From the NCBI GenBank assembly GCA_964521665.1, contig CAZFSG010000012.1:1-30501 (forward strand): a DNA stretch of 30,501 bases. Direction: 5' to 3'. Origin of the DNA: JANXDG01 sp964521665 (lineage in GTDB: Bacteria > Elusimicrobiota > Endomicrobiia > DTEH01). The position numbers and the translations under genes are program-made. This document shows positions 17,955 through 27,447 of this stretch, in pieces (within the stretch, counting starts at the first letter, position 1; each line of letters starts with the position of its first letter). Under the pieces are notes generated by a model. The model worked only from the letters and a program-made list of their open reading frames with translations, searched no databases and was not told the DNA's origin.

Positions 17955-19390
17955 ATTTCAAACTAAAAAATAAAATATCGATAACTAAATTTTTAAATGA
18001 ATCTTCAGGTAAACTTTTATCTCCGTTAACCAAACAAAATTATTATATTACAAAAGTTGTCACTGATACACGAACTTATAAAGGTAAAGGTGGTATATTT
18101 TTTGCAATAAAAGGAAAAAATTTTGATGGTCATAATTTTATAAACCAAATAATTGACAAAATAGATTTTGTAGTTATTTCAGACCCAAATTTTGTCATTG
18201 AGAATAAAAAACAAAAGTTCATTATTGTAAAAGACACCATTTTAGCTTTAGACACACTTGCTGCTTTATACAAAAACTCTTTTACAAAGGTAAAAACTAT
18301 AGCAGTTGTTGGTAGTAACGGGAAAACAACAACAAAAGAATTAATAAAATTTGTCCTTTCAAAAAAATATAATCTTACATCAACATATGAGAACCAAAAT
18401 AATTTAATTGGTACAGCATATACCTTGTTTTCTATAAATAGTAAAACAGAATATTGTGTGTTAGAGCTTGGTATATCGTTGCCAGGCGAGATGGATATTC
18501 TTGGAAAAACAACACGTCCTGATTGTGTTGTTATGACAAACATTGGTAAGGAACATCTTGAGTTTTTAAAAACAACAGAAATTGTGTTTCAAGAAGAAAA
18601 GAAAATAATAAATTATCTAAACCCAACTGGACTTTTAGTATTAAATAAAGATGATGTATATTTAAAAACAATACATTGGAATGAAAATAAAAGATGTTAT
18701 GGTATATATAATACAACAAATAATTTAGATGTTTATACTGAGGATATAAAGTTTCACCCAACTTATACAGAAATCACTGTTGTAGTTCGTGACCTTTTAG
18801 GATTAAAATTTAAATTACCTGTTATCAAGACAAAACTTACAGGCATTTATAATGTTTATAACATTCTTGCTTGTATAACCTGTGTATATTTTTTTTGTAT
18901 AGAAGATTTAAACTTTATTAGCCAAACTATAAACGAATTTGAACCTGTTTCAATGCGCGGGAGTCGGTTTGAACTTAACGGCAACATAATCATTGACGAA
19001 AGTTATAATGCTAATCCTGATTCTATGCAGATAACAATATCTGAATTTTTTAAGATTTTTAAGGACCAACAAAAAGTGTTAGTGTTAGGTGATATGTTAG
19101 AACTTGGAGAACATACTGTTGGTGAACATCTTAAACTTAAAAACTATATTGATTTTGATAGAATAAACTTTCTTTACTTAATTGGTGAGAATATGAAAGT
19201 TTTATATGATAGTTTACCTCAAAAATATAAAAAAATTACAAAACATTATTCTGATACTATATCTTTATTCAACGATTTAAAAAACCTTGTACTGACAAAT
19301 AAAGGGTTGTATATACTATTCAAATCATCTCATAAGATAGGATTGTCAGAAGTTGTAAAAAATTTACAAAAGGTGGTACAACAATTATGA
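17951..19390 (+). CDS. murF: UDP-MurNAc-pentapeptide synthetase MurF
   Basis: A 479-residue Mur ligase with the ATP loop GSNGKTTTKE at 121-130, EQNNLIGTAYTLF-like substrate region (NQNNLIGTAYTLF), TNIGKEHLEFL and DESYNANPDSM, which is a MurF hallmark. It adds D-Ala-D-Ala to UDP-MurNAc-tripeptide. The protein also has the Mur N-terminal domain with DTRTYKGKGGIFFAIKGKNFDG. It overlaps both neighbours by 4 bases. The length is slightly above the common 450-460. Confidence 0.95.
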   Translation: MNFKLKNKISITKFLNESSGKLLSPLTKQNYYITKVVTDTRTYKGKGGIFFAIKGKNFDGHNFINQIIDKIDFVVISDPNFVIENKKQKFIIVKDTILALDTLAALYKNSFTKVKTIAVVGSNGKTTTKELIKFVLSKKYNLTSTYENQNNLIGTAYTLFSINSKTEYCVLELGISLPGEMDILGKTTRPDCVVMTNIGKEHLEFLKTTEIVFQEEKKIINYLNPTGLLVLNKDDVYLKTIHWNENKRCYGIYNTTNNLDVYTEDIKFHPTYTEITVVVRDLLGLKFKLPVIKTKLTGIYNVYNILACITCVYFFCIEDLNFISQTINEFEPVSMRGSRFELNGNIIIDESYNANPDSMQITISEFFKIFKDQQKVLVLGDMLELGEHTVGEHLKLKNYIDFDRINFLYLIGENMKVLYDSLPQKYKKITKHYSDTISLFNDLKNLVLTNKGLYILFKSSHKIGLSEVVKNLQKVVQQL

Positions 19391-20466
19391 TTTATTATTT
19401 ATCAAACTTATCACAAATTTTTTTTGCTTTTAATATTTTTAGATACATAACTTTTAGAGCATTTTTAGGTTTCATTTTTGGATTTGTATTATGTATTATA
19501 ATGATGCCAAAATTTATAAGATATGTTAAATCAAAACAATTTGTACAAACTATTCGTAGTGATGGTCCAAAAACACATCTTGCTAAACAAAACACACCTA
19601 CAATGGGCGGTGTTGTTATTCTTATATCATTACTTCTTTCTATTTTTTTAACAGCAAGATTAAACAGGTTTGTTATATGGTGTATTTTAGTAATAATTTA
19701 TCTTGGTACTTTAGGTTTTATTGATGATTATCTAAAAATTATAAAAAAACATCCAAGAGGGATCTCAGCAAAACAAAAATTGTTATTTCAGACAATTTTT
19801 GCTCTGATTTTATGTATATATTTATATGTCACCCCACCTAACTATCAATATTCAACACATCTTCATATTCCGTATTTAAAACAGACATTTATTAACTTAG
19901 GCATATTTTATTTTTTTATAACTATCCTTACATTTCTTGGTTCTTCAAATGGGATAAATCTTACTGATGGTCTTGATGGTTTAGCAATAGGAAATATTAT
20001 TTTTGTAAGTATAACATATGCAATTTTAAGTTATGTTGCGGGCAACTACAAACTCGCTTCGTATCTAAAACTGATTTATGTTGGAGGCAGTGGCGAACTT
20101 ACAATTGTATTAGCATGTTTAGCAGGTAGTGGGTTAGGTTTTTTGTGGTACAATTCGTATCCAGCATCAATTTTTATGGGTGATACAGGTTCACTTTTTT
20201 TAGGTGGGCTTATAGGTACTGTTGCTATTTTTATAAAACAAGAATTGTTATTAATAATTGCGGGTGGTGTTTTTGTTGTAGAAGCATTATCTGTTATATT
20301 ACAAGTTGCCTATTATAAAAAAACAAAAAAACGTATTTTTCTTATGGCACCACTGCATCATCATTATGAACTAAAAGGGTATCACGAATCAAAAATTACA
20401 GTAAGGTTTTGGATAATAAGTATATTATTGTCAATAATAGCTTTATCTTCATTAAAGATACGGTAA
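19387..20466 (+). CDS. mraY: Phospho-N-acetylmuramoyl-pentapeptide transferase MraY
   Basis: A 359-residue polytopic membrane enzyme that moves phospho-MurNAc-pentapeptide onto undecaprenyl phosphate to make lipid I. Family motifs are clear: TPTMGG near 70, FIDDYLKI, NLTDGLDGL at 191-199, FMGDTGSLFLGG, and the C-terminal MAPLHHHYELKG. About ten transmembrane helices can be traced. The ATG overlaps murF by 4 bases. Confidence 0.97.
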   Translation: MIYYLSNLSQIFFAFNIFRYITFRAFLGFIFGFVLCIIMMPKFIRYVKSKQFVQTIRSDGPKTHLAKQNTPTMGGVVILISLLLSIFLTARLNRFVIWCILVIIYLGTLGFIDDYLKIIKKHPRGISAKQKLLFQTIFALILCIYLYVTPPNYQYSTHLHIPYLKQTFINLGIFYFFITILTFLGSSNGINLTDGLDGLAIGNIIFVSITYAILSYVAGNYKLASYLKLIYVGGSGELTIVLACLAGSGLGFLWYNSYPASIFMGDTGSLFLGGLIGTVAIFIKQELLLIIAGGVFVVEALSVILQVAYYKKTKKRIFLMAPLHHHYELKGYHESKITVRFWIISILLSIIALSSLKIR

Positions 20467-20469
20467 GAT

Positions 20470-21834
20470 ATGATAGAATATAAAAAGATAGGGTTAATAG
20501 GATTAGGTATAAGTAATTTACATCTTGCAAATTATTTAGCAAAGCATGGATATAAAGTTTTTATAACTGAAGAACAACCACAACAAAATGTTCAACCACA
20601 AATTGCCGAACTTCATCCAGAGATTGAATATGAATGTGGTGGACATAGTGAAAAAATTTTGTTATGTGATTTAGTGATACGTTCACCTGGCATTCCACAA
20701 GATCATTTTTTAATAAAACAGGCTATTAAAAAAGGAATTCCTGTATTTACTGAAATCGAACTCGCATATCAGATATTAAACCGAAAACTTAAAAAAGAAC
20801 CGATTATTGTTGCGGTCACAGGAACAAATGGTAAAACTACAACTGTATCTTTGTTAGGTAATATTTGCCAAAATTATAAAAAAACGGTTGTTTGTGGCAA
20901 TATTGGTCAACCGTTTATAAAATTTATAGATAACATTGATGAAGAGACAATTATAATTATTGAAGTTTCAAGTTATCAGTTAGAAGATATTATAGAATTC
21001 AAACCTTATATAGGATGTATATTAAACATTACAGAAGATCATTTGGAACACCATAAATCTATGCAAAATTACATATCCGCAAAGTTTAATCTTTTTAAGA
21101 ACCAAGACGAAAAAAATTTTGCAGTACTAAATTATGATGATGAAAATATTAAAAATTCTATTAACAAAATAAAAAAATCTAATATATTTTTTTTTAGTAC
21201 AAAAACTTTTATTGATAATGGGGCATGGTTAGACAAAAAAAACTCAGAAGTTGTTATAAACTCAAATTTTGATAATTCACGTATTAAAATACAGACATCT
21301 CTTTTCGGTGAACATAATTTAGAAAATATCACTGCAGCAGTTTGTTGTAGCAGATTGTTAAATATCCCCATACACATCATAGAGGAAACAATAAAAAATT
21401 TTAAAGGCGTAGAACATAGGCTAGAATTTGTAGATAAGATAAATGATATTGTTTTTATCAACGATTCGAAATCTACAAATGTCGCATCTACAGTTGTTGC
21501 ATTAAAAAGTTTTTCCCAACCTATACATTTGATCCTTGGCGGTAGAGATAAGGGTGCTCCTTATACACCTCTGATTCCATTTATTGAACAAAAAGTAAAA
21601 AGTATTCTTCTTATTGGTGAAGCAACTGAAATTATATATGAGCAATTAAAACACATAAAATCTTGTTCTATTTACAAATGTGAAACTTTAGAAAATGCAG
21701 TTAAAAAAGCATATGAGATAGCAAAACCAGGTGATATTGTTCTTTTATCACCTGCATGTAGTTCTTTTGACCAGTTCAAAAATTTTGAACATCGTGGAAA
21801 AATTTTTAAAAAATTAGTGAGTTCGCTACAATGA
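20470..21834 (+). CDS. murD: UDP-N-acetylmuramoylalanine-D-glutamate ligase MurD
   Basis: A 454-residue Mur ligase with an N-terminal Rossmann-like start (IGLIGLGISNLHLANYL), the RSPGIP motif, the ATP loop GTNGKTTT at 118-125, EVSSYQLE, NITEDHLEHH, the EHRLEFV linker and the C-terminal NDSKSTNVAST and SPACSSFDQFKNFEHRG signatures. It adds D-glutamate to UDP-MurNAc-L-Ala. A 3-base gap separates it from mraY, and a 4-base overlap links it to ftsW. Confidence 0.96.
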   Translation: MIEYKKIGLIGLGISNLHLANYLAKHGYKVFITEEQPQQNVQPQIAELHPEIEYECGGHSEKILLCDLVIRSPGIPQDHFLIKQAIKKGIPVFTEIELAYQILNRKLKKEPIIVAVTGTNGKTTTVSLLGNICQNYKKTVVCGNIGQPFIKFIDNIDEETIIIIEVSSYQLEDIIEFKPYIGCILNITEDHLEHHKSMQNYISAKFNLFKNQDEKNFAVLNYDDENIKNSINKIKKSNIFFFSTKTFIDNGAWLDKKNSEVVINSNFDNSRIKIQTSLFGEHNLENITAAVCCSRLLNIPIHIIEETIKNFKGVEHRLEFVDKINDIVFINDSKSTNVASTVVALKSFSQPIHLILGGRDKGAPYTPLIPFIEQKVKSILLIGEATEIIYEQLKHIKSCSIYKCETLENAVKKAYEIAKPGDIVLLSPACSSFDQFKNFEHRGKIFKKLVSSLQ

Positions 21835-22949
21835 AATTAACAACTAATTTAGAAAAAAAAGAAAAGTTATATTATAACGGTTTGTTTTTCACTTCATTAA
21901 CTTTATCTATTTTTGGTTGTATAATGGTGTATTCATCTACTGTATGTAAATCAAATCCAACTTATATATTTTTTAAGAAACAAATTTTAGCAGTAGTAAT
22001 CGGATTAATAATATGTATCCTTTTTGCAAATATTAATTATCAACGTTTTTTAAAAAAAATAACATATCCATTATCTGTTATTACTCTAATTCTTCTTATT
22101 TTAGTTTTGTTTTTTCCAAAAGTGAAAGGTGCTCATCGTTGGATTCAAATACCATTTCTTGGTTCGTTTCAACCTTCAGAACTTGCAAGAATAACATCAG
22201 TATTAATCGTAGCAAAATTTTTAGATGAATATAGAAGTAAAATAACCAATGCTGAAAAAGAATTTTGGATTTTGATGACTATAATTTTTACATTTTGTAT
22301 TTTAATTTTGCTACAACCAGATGCTGGAATACCAATGATAATTTTTATTACAACTTTTTTTCTTTTATTCTGTTATTCTGTTAAAATAAAACATCTTTTT
22401 AAAGTTGGAATAATAATTGTAGCAGTATTATTGTTTGCTGTGGCAACTCAACGATATAGAATTGAAAGAATCTTATCTTTATCTTCAGCAAACAAAGATA
22501 AAAATCCTTATTCTTATCAAATCCAACAATCAATTTTTGCTATATCACGAGGTGGTTTTTTTGGCTGTGGTCCTGCAAAAGGATTATTCAAAGAAGCATA
22601 TTTACCAGAATTTTATACAGATTTTATGTTTTCAATAATAGGTGAAGAGTTAGGTTTTATAGGTTGTATGCTAACAATTCTTCTATATATATTTTTATCA
22701 ATCTTTGGTTTTAACATTGCATATAAAACATATTTTACTCCTCAAGGATTTTATGGTAGTATACTATCTTTTGGATTAACTTTGAATATAATAATTCAAG
22801 CATATATTAGTATAGCAGTAGCAATGAAATTGTTTTTTCCTAAAGGAATTGGCTTGCCATTTATTTCTTATGGTGGAACATCAATAATAACAAATTTTTT
22901 AAGTGTAGGTATAATTCTTAATATTTGTAAAACTAAATTATTAAAATGA
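21831..22949 (+). CDS. ftsW: SEDS peptidoglycan glycosyltransferase FtsW
   Basis: A 372-residue membrane protein of the SEDS family with about ten transmembrane helices. Key motifs are FQPSELARI (about 115-123), LLQPDAGIPMII, TDFMFSIIGEELGFIG and the C-terminal FISYGGTSIITNFLSVGIILNI. It polymerises lipid II into septal glycan together with FtsI, which is encoded in the same operon. The position between murD and murG supports FtsW over RodA. It overlaps both neighbours by 4 bases. Confidence 0.94.
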   Translation: MKLTTNLEKKEKLYYNGLFFTSLTLSIFGCIMVYSSTVCKSNPTYIFFKKQILAVVIGLIICILFANINYQRFLKKITYPLSVITLILLILVLFFPKVKGAHRWIQIPFLGSFQPSELARITSVLIVAKFLDEYRSKITNAEKEFWILMTIIFTFCILILLQPDAGIPMIIFITTFFLLFCYSVKIKHLFKVGIIIVAVLLFAVATQRYRIERILSLSSANKDKNPYSYQIQQSIFAISRGGFFGCGPAKGLFKEAYLPEFYTDFMFSIIGEELGFIGCMLTILLYIFLSIFGFNIAYKTYFTPQGFYGSILSFGLTLNIIIQAYISIAVAMKLFFPKGIGLPFISYGGTSIITNFLSVGIILNICKTKLLK

Positions 22950-24067
22950 AACTCCTTGTTGTTTCTTCACCTACTGGAGGACATTTTTATCCAGCAATTG
23001 AAGTTTGTAGAAAACTTTTAGATTTTTGTGAACAAATAATTTTTGTGATACAAAAAAATAATAAGTTCCTTCCTATAATCAAGCAAGAAACAAAAGATTT
23101 ACAAAAAATTTATATTGAATTTGTTACTGCAGTAAAATTTCCTCGTAAAAACTTATTGTTGTTTCCTAAATTTATTTTTTTATTTATATTTTCTTTAATT
23201 GAAACATTTATTATTTTATTAAAACATAAACCAAAACTAATTTTCTCTACTGGAGGGTATACTTCGGTTCCTGTGATATTAACCAGCAAAATTTTATTCC
23301 CATTTATACCAATTGTTATCCATGAACAAAACTGTGTTCTGAGTTTAACAACAAAATTTTTATCAATTTTTGCAACAAAGGTGTGTACTGGGTTTGATAT
23401 TAAAAAAAGTAAAAAATATACCTATACAGGAAATCCTATTAAAGAAAAATTTTTATCAAAAGTTGAAAAAGATGATGTTGCAACACAATTAGGTTTTGAC
23501 AAACACAAACTTACATTATTAGTTTTTGGTGGTTCCCAAGGTGCACAAAGTATAAATTCTGCTATAGTAAATTTTCTTAAAGAAAACAAAAATCTTGATA
23601 TACAAATAATTCATATTACAGGACAACTTGATTTCAATAATGTTAAAACAAACTATCAAACAATAAATGTTAAAAGTTTAGTTTTACCATATACTAATAA
23701 GATGCACGAGTTTTATACAATTGCTGATCTTGTTATATGTCGTGCAGGTGCTATGACTATCACAGAACTTATATATTTTAATAAACCAGCAATACTTATT
23801 CCTTTACCTACAGCTGCTGAACTACATCAAAATTACAATGCTGAATTTTTAAAAAAATACAATTGTGTAAAAGTTGTTTACCAACGTGGTGATTGGTATA
23901 CAAATTTCTGTAAAATTTTATTAAATTTAATTTCGAACCCACAGGAAATAAATGTTATGCAAAAAAATTATAATTTAATTAAACAACCCTCTGTTAGTAT
24001 TGACACTTTAATAAAAAATATATATAACAAAAAATATGCAAAAAGATATAAATATAACAACTTATAA
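22946..24067 (+). CDS. murG: Lipid II synthase MurG (GlcNAc transferase)
   Basis: A 373-residue GT-B glycosyltransferase that adds GlcNAc to lipid I to make lipid II at the inner face of the inner membrane. Motifs: SPTGGHFYPAIEV near the N-terminus (the GGT/SGGHxxPA loop), FSTGGYTSVPV, IVIHEQN, FGGSQGAQSIN, and ICRAGAMTITELI with the downstream PAILIPLPTAAELHQNYNA sugar-nucleotide region. The 3' end overlaps the LUD-domain gene by 32 bases. murC and murB, which often follow murG, are not here. Confidence 0.95.
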   Translation: MKLLVVSSPTGGHFYPAIEVCRKLLDFCEQIIFVIQKNNKFLPIIKQETKDLQKIYIEFVTAVKFPRKNLLLFPKFIFLFIFSLIETFIILLKHKPKLIFSTGGYTSVPVILTSKILFPFIPIVIHEQNCVLSLTTKFLSIFATKVCTGFDIKKSKKYTYTGNPIKEKFLSKVEKDDVATQLGFDKHKLTLLVFGGSQGAQSINSAIVNFLKENKNLDIQIIHITGQLDFNNVKTNYQTINVKSLVLPYTNKMHEFYTIADLVICRAGAMTITELIYFNKPAILIPLPTAAELHQNYNAEFLKKYNCVKVVYQRGDWYTNFCKILLNLISNPQEINVMQKNYNLIKQPSVSIDTLIKNIYNKKYAKRYKYNNL

Positions 24068-24680
24068 CAAAAAACTTTTAGAACTTGTACAAAAAAATCT
24101 TGTCAAAAACGGTTTTGAAACAAAAATTTTTGATGATGTTGCTTCTTTTAAAACATATATTTGTTCTCAAATTGGTAAAGAAAAAACAATAGGTATTGGC
24201 GGTTCTCAAACAATACGTTCAACTGGATTGTTAGACGAACTTAAATCTTTAGGGAACAAAATCATAACACATACTTCTGATATGGACGCTCAAACAAGAA
24301 TTAATACATGGTTAGAAGCACAAAAAGCAGATTTTTATCTTGCATCACCACAAGCAATTACTATAAATGGCCAACTTATTTTTCTTGACGCTTATGGGAA
24401 CAGAGTTGCTGCTTGTATTTATGGACCAAAGAAAGTTATTCTTGTTTGTGGTGTTAACAAAATAGTAAAAGATATAGATAGTGGTATTTGGCGAGCAAGA
24501 AATGTTGCCGCTGTTATAAACAACATTCGTCTTGGCCGTAAAAATCCTTGTGTTGTAACAGGCCAATGTGAAGATTGTGATTCTAAAACAAGGATATGTA
24601 ATGTTCTTGTAGTTCTTTATAAAAAACCCCCTTATACAGATTATGAAATACTTTTAATAAATGAAGAATTAGGATTTTAG
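24036..24680 (+). CDS. LUD-domain protein (LutC/YkgG-like, lactate-utilisation family)
   Basis: A 214-residue protein of the LUD domain family: IGIGGSQTIRSTGLLDEL (about 52-69), DFYLASPQAIT and the GNRVAACIYGPKKVILV strand. It ends with a cysteine cluster (NPCVVTGQCEDCDSKTRIC) seen in the stand-alone bacterial LUD proteins annotated as lactate-utilisation proteins. In LutABC systems, LutC works with iron-sulfur partners to oxidise lactate, but no lutA or lutB is nearby, so its reaction is unknown. The start at 24036 overlaps the 3' end of murG by 32 bases; no other upstream ATG gives a complete domain. It is followed 2 bases later by pyrR, so it is expressed with wall and pyrimidine genes. 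Confidence 0.82.
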   Translation: MQKDINITTYNKKLLELVQKNLVKNGFETKIFDDVASFKTYICSQIGKEKTIGIGGSQTIRSTGLLDELKSLGNKIITHTSDMDAQTRINTWLEAQKADFYLASPQAITINGQLIFLDAYGNRVAACIYGPKKVILVCGVNKIVKDIDSGIWRARNVAAVINNIRLGRKNPCVVTGQCEDCDSKTRICNVLVVLYKKPPYTDYEILLINEELGF

Positions 24681-24682
24681 TT

Positions 24683-25213
24683 ATGAAAGTTATTCTTAAA
24701 AAAGGACAGATTAACAAAATCATACAAACGCTTGCAAAAAAAGTTGTAAAAAAATATAAAAAGTTAGACAATTTGGTTATAATTGGAATTCATACAAATG
24801 GTGTATATATTGCACAACGTCTTATAGAGATGATAAAAAAATTAAAAAACAAAACAATAAAATTAGGTTACCTTGATATAACTTTTTATCGTGACGATAT
24901 CGGTTACAGAAAAGTGATACAACAACCTAAAGAAACAAAAATTGATTTTGATATAAACGAAAAAGATGTACTTTTAGTTGATGATGTGTTATATACGGGA
25001 AGGACAATACGTGCTGCTATGGAACAGATTCTTGAACTTGGCCGTCCAAAAAGTATCTCAGTTTTAGTTTTGATAGATCGTGGGTTAAGAGAATTACCGA
25101 TTTATGCAGAATTTGTTGGCAAAAAAATAAAAACAACACCTAACCAACAAATAGAACTTTTTTTAAAAGAAACAAATGGAAATGACACTATAGTTTTGTA
25201 TAATAAAAAATAG
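24683..25213 (+). CDS. pyrR: PyrR: pyr operon regulator / uracil phosphoribosyltransferase
   Basis: A 176-residue type I phosphoribosyltransferase. The PRPP-binding motif VDDVLYTGRT is at 99-108. Other PyrR features are GIHTNGVYIAQRL near the start, GYLDITFYRDD and the C-terminal VLIDRGLRELPIYAEFVGK. In Gram-positive bacteria and many others PyrR binds UMP and pyr mRNA to cause attenuation, and has a weak uracil phosphoribosyltransferase activity. It precedes pyrB by 2 bases. There is no room for an attenuator between it and either neighbour. Confidence 0.93.
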   Translation: MKVILKKGQINKIIQTLAKKVVKKYKKLDNLVIIGIHTNGVYIAQRLIEMIKKLKNKTIKLGYLDITFYRDDIGYRKVIQQPKETKIDFDINEKDVLLVDDVLYTGRTIRAAMEQILELGRPKSISVLVLIDRGLRELPIYAEFVGKKIKTTPNQQIELFLKETNGNDTIVLYNKK

Positions 25214-25215
25214 CC

Positions 25216-26163
25216 ATGTTTAAACAGTCTCACAACTTCAATCATAAACATTTGTTAGGATTAGAACACCTTTCCAAAGAAGATATAGAACTTATCCTTG
25301 AGACTGCAAAACCGTTTAAAACAATTTTTACAAGAACAATAAAAAAAGTTCCTACTTTACGAGGAAGAAGTGTTGTTTTATTATTTTATGAACCTTCGAC
25401 AAGGACACGTACTTCATTTGAACTTGCAGCAAAACGTCTTTCAGCAGATACTGTAAACATTGCTGTGCAGACATCAAGTGTACAAAAAGGTGAATCGTTG
25501 ATAGATACTGCAAAAACATTAGAATCAATGAAAGCAGATTTTATTGTTATACGTCATTCACATTCGGGTGCACCGTATATTTTAGCACAAAATGTCTCAT
25601 CTTCAATAATAAACGCAGGCGATGGTTTCCATGAACATCCTACACAAGGATTGCTTGACATTTTTACAATAAAAGAGAAAAAGAAAAAAATTGAAAACTT
25701 AAAAGTAGTAATAGTGGGTGATATTTTACATAGTCGTGTAGCAAGGTCAAACTTATGGGGATTAACAAAACTTAATGCAAAAGTAGTTCTTTGTGGTCCA
25801 CCAACACTTATACCACCAGAGATAGACAAAATTTTTCCACAAATTGATATTGAATACAATTTAGACAAAGCTATAAAAGATGCTGATGTTATAAATATTT
25901 TAAGGGTGCAATTTGAACGACAACTTGAACATTTATTCCCTTCAGTAAGAGAATATAGTTTACTTTATGGTATGACAAAAGAACGTCTTGCTAAAGCAAA
26001 AAAAGATGTTTTGATCTTACATCCTGGACCTATGAATCGTGGAATAGAAATCACAACAGATGTAGCTGATAGTGTTAATTCTGTAATAAACGAGCAAGTT
26101 ACAAATGGTATCGCAATCCGCATGGCAGTATTATATCTTTTATCTTTAACACAACAAAAATGA
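25216..26163 (+). CDS. pyrB: Aspartate carbamoyltransferase catalytic subunit
   Basis: A 315-residue enzyme that makes carbamoyl aspartate from carbamoyl phosphate and aspartate. The carbamoyl-phosphate motif STRTRTSFE starts at residue 61; GDGFHEHPTQGLLD and VVIVGDILHSRVARSN follow, and the C-terminal HPGPMNRGIEI starts at 269. No regulatory subunit gene (pyrI) is next to it, consistent with the PyrR-linked, non-allosteric class. It overlaps pyrC by 4 bases. Confidence 0.96.
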   Translation: MFKQSHNFNHKHLLGLEHLSKEDIELILETAKPFKTIFTRTIKKVPTLRGRSVVLLFYEPSTRTRTSFELAAKRLSADTVNIAVQTSSVQKGESLIDTAKTLESMKADFIVIRHSHSGAPYILAQNVSSSIINAGDGFHEHPTQGLLDIFTIKEKKKKIENLKVVIVGDILHSRVARSNLWGLTKLNAKVVLCGPPTLIPPEIDKIFPQIDIEYNLDKAIKDADVINILRVQFERQLEHLFPSVREYSLLYGMTKERLAKAKKDVLILHPGPMNRGIEITTDVADSVNSVINEQVTNGIAIRMAVLYLLSLTQQK

Positions 26164-27440
26164 AACTTTTAATAAAAGATGGTATTGTTTTAGACCCGTC
26201 AAAAAATTTGCACCAACAATTAGATATATTGATAGAAAATAGTAAAATTGTAAAAATAGCAAAAAAAATTGTTTCAAAAGATAAAATATTAACGATAAAT
26301 GCAAAAAATTATATTGTATGTCCAGGGTTGATTGATATTCATACACATCTTCGTGAACCTGGTAACGAAGAAGAAGAGACTATTGCTACAGGAACAAAAT
26401 CAGCAGCAGCTGGCGGTTTCACTACTATATTTTGTATGCCTAACACTAACCCTCCTATAGACAACCAAGCAACTGTAGAACTTGTCATGCTTAAAGCAAA
26501 AAATGAAGGAATAATAAATGTTTTGCCGGTAGGATGTGTAACAAAACAACGTAAAGGTGAAGAACTTACTGAAATTGGTGAACTTAAAAATGCAGGTGTT
26601 GTTGCAATATCTGATGATGGTTCACCAGTAAAAAATTCTAAGATAATGCGTCGTGCGTTAGAATATACAAAAATGTTTGATTTAGTTATTATTTCACATT
26701 GTGAAGACACTGATTTAAGTAAAAACGGTACAGTGAATGAGGGTAAAGTTTCAACATTGTTAGGTCTTCGTGGTATACCTAAACAAGCAGAAGAAATTAT
26801 GGTGATACGTGACATAATACTTGCATCATTAACACAAAGTAAACTACATATTACGCATGTATCAACAAAAGGTTCTATTGATTTTATTCGTCAAGCTAAA
26901 AAAAATGGTATAAACATTACCTGTGATGTTACCCCGCACCATTTTGTATTAACTGAAGACAAGTTGTTAGAACATCCTTATGATACAAACTTAAAAATGA
27001 ACCCGCCGTTAAGAACACAAGAAGATGTTGATGCTATAATAGATGCAATAAAAGATGATGTAATAGACTGTATTGCATCAGACCATGCACCACATACTAT
27101 AGAAGAAAAAAGTAAAGAATTTGATTCAGCACCATTTGGTATCATAGGTTTAGAAACCGTGCTTCCTTTATGTATAACTTATCTTTATCACAAACACAAA
27201 CTTCCTTTAATAAAAATAATAGAAAAATTGACAACAAACCCAGCAAAAATTTTTGGATTAAAAACTAAAGGAAAGTTAGAAGTAGGTTTTGATGCTGATA
27301 TAACAATTTTTTCTTTAGATGAAGAATTTGTTGTAAAAAACTTTTATTCAAAAAGTACAAACTCACCTTTTATTGGATGGAAATTAAAAGGAAAAATAAA
27401 ATATACCATATGTAATGGGAAGATTGTTTTCAAAGGATAA
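26160..27440 (+). CDS. pyrC: Dihydroorotase (class I)
   Basis: A 426-residue amidohydrolase that closes carbamoyl aspartate to dihydroorotate. The metal motif DIHTHLREPG begins at 59 (His61 and His63). CMPNTNPP, HCED, HVSTKGSIDF, CDVTPHHFVL and SDHAPHTIEEK (D308) complete the family pattern. The length and the 4-base overlap with pyrB match the pyrBC pairs of many bacteria. It ends 7 bases before the convergent HD-GYP gene and no clear terminator lies between. Confidence 0.96.
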   Translation: MKLLIKDGIVLDPSKNLHQQLDILIENSKIVKIAKKIVSKDKILTINAKNYIVCPGLIDIHTHLREPGNEEEETIATGTKSAAAGGFTTIFCMPNTNPPIDNQATVELVMLKAKNEGIINVLPVGCVTKQRKGEELTEIGELKNAGVVAISDDGSPVKNSKIMRRALEYTKMFDLVIISHCEDTDLSKNGTVNEGKVSTLLGLRGIPKQAEEIMVIRDIILASLTQSKLHITHVSTKGSIDFIRQAKKNGINITCDVTPHHFVLTEDKLLEHPYDTNLKMNPPLRTQEDVDAIIDAIKDDVIDCIASDHAPHTIEEKSKEFDSAPFGIIGLETVLPLCITYLYHKHKLPLIKIIEKLTTNPAKIFGLKTKGKLEVGFDADITIFSLDEEFVVKNFYSKSTNSPFIGWKLKGKIKYTICNGKIVFKG

Positions 27441-27447
27441 GAATTTG

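Noticed and set aside
22435..22638. 67-codon plus-strand frame inside ftsW
   Set aside because: It is an out-of-frame shadow of conserved ftsW sequence with no start signal.
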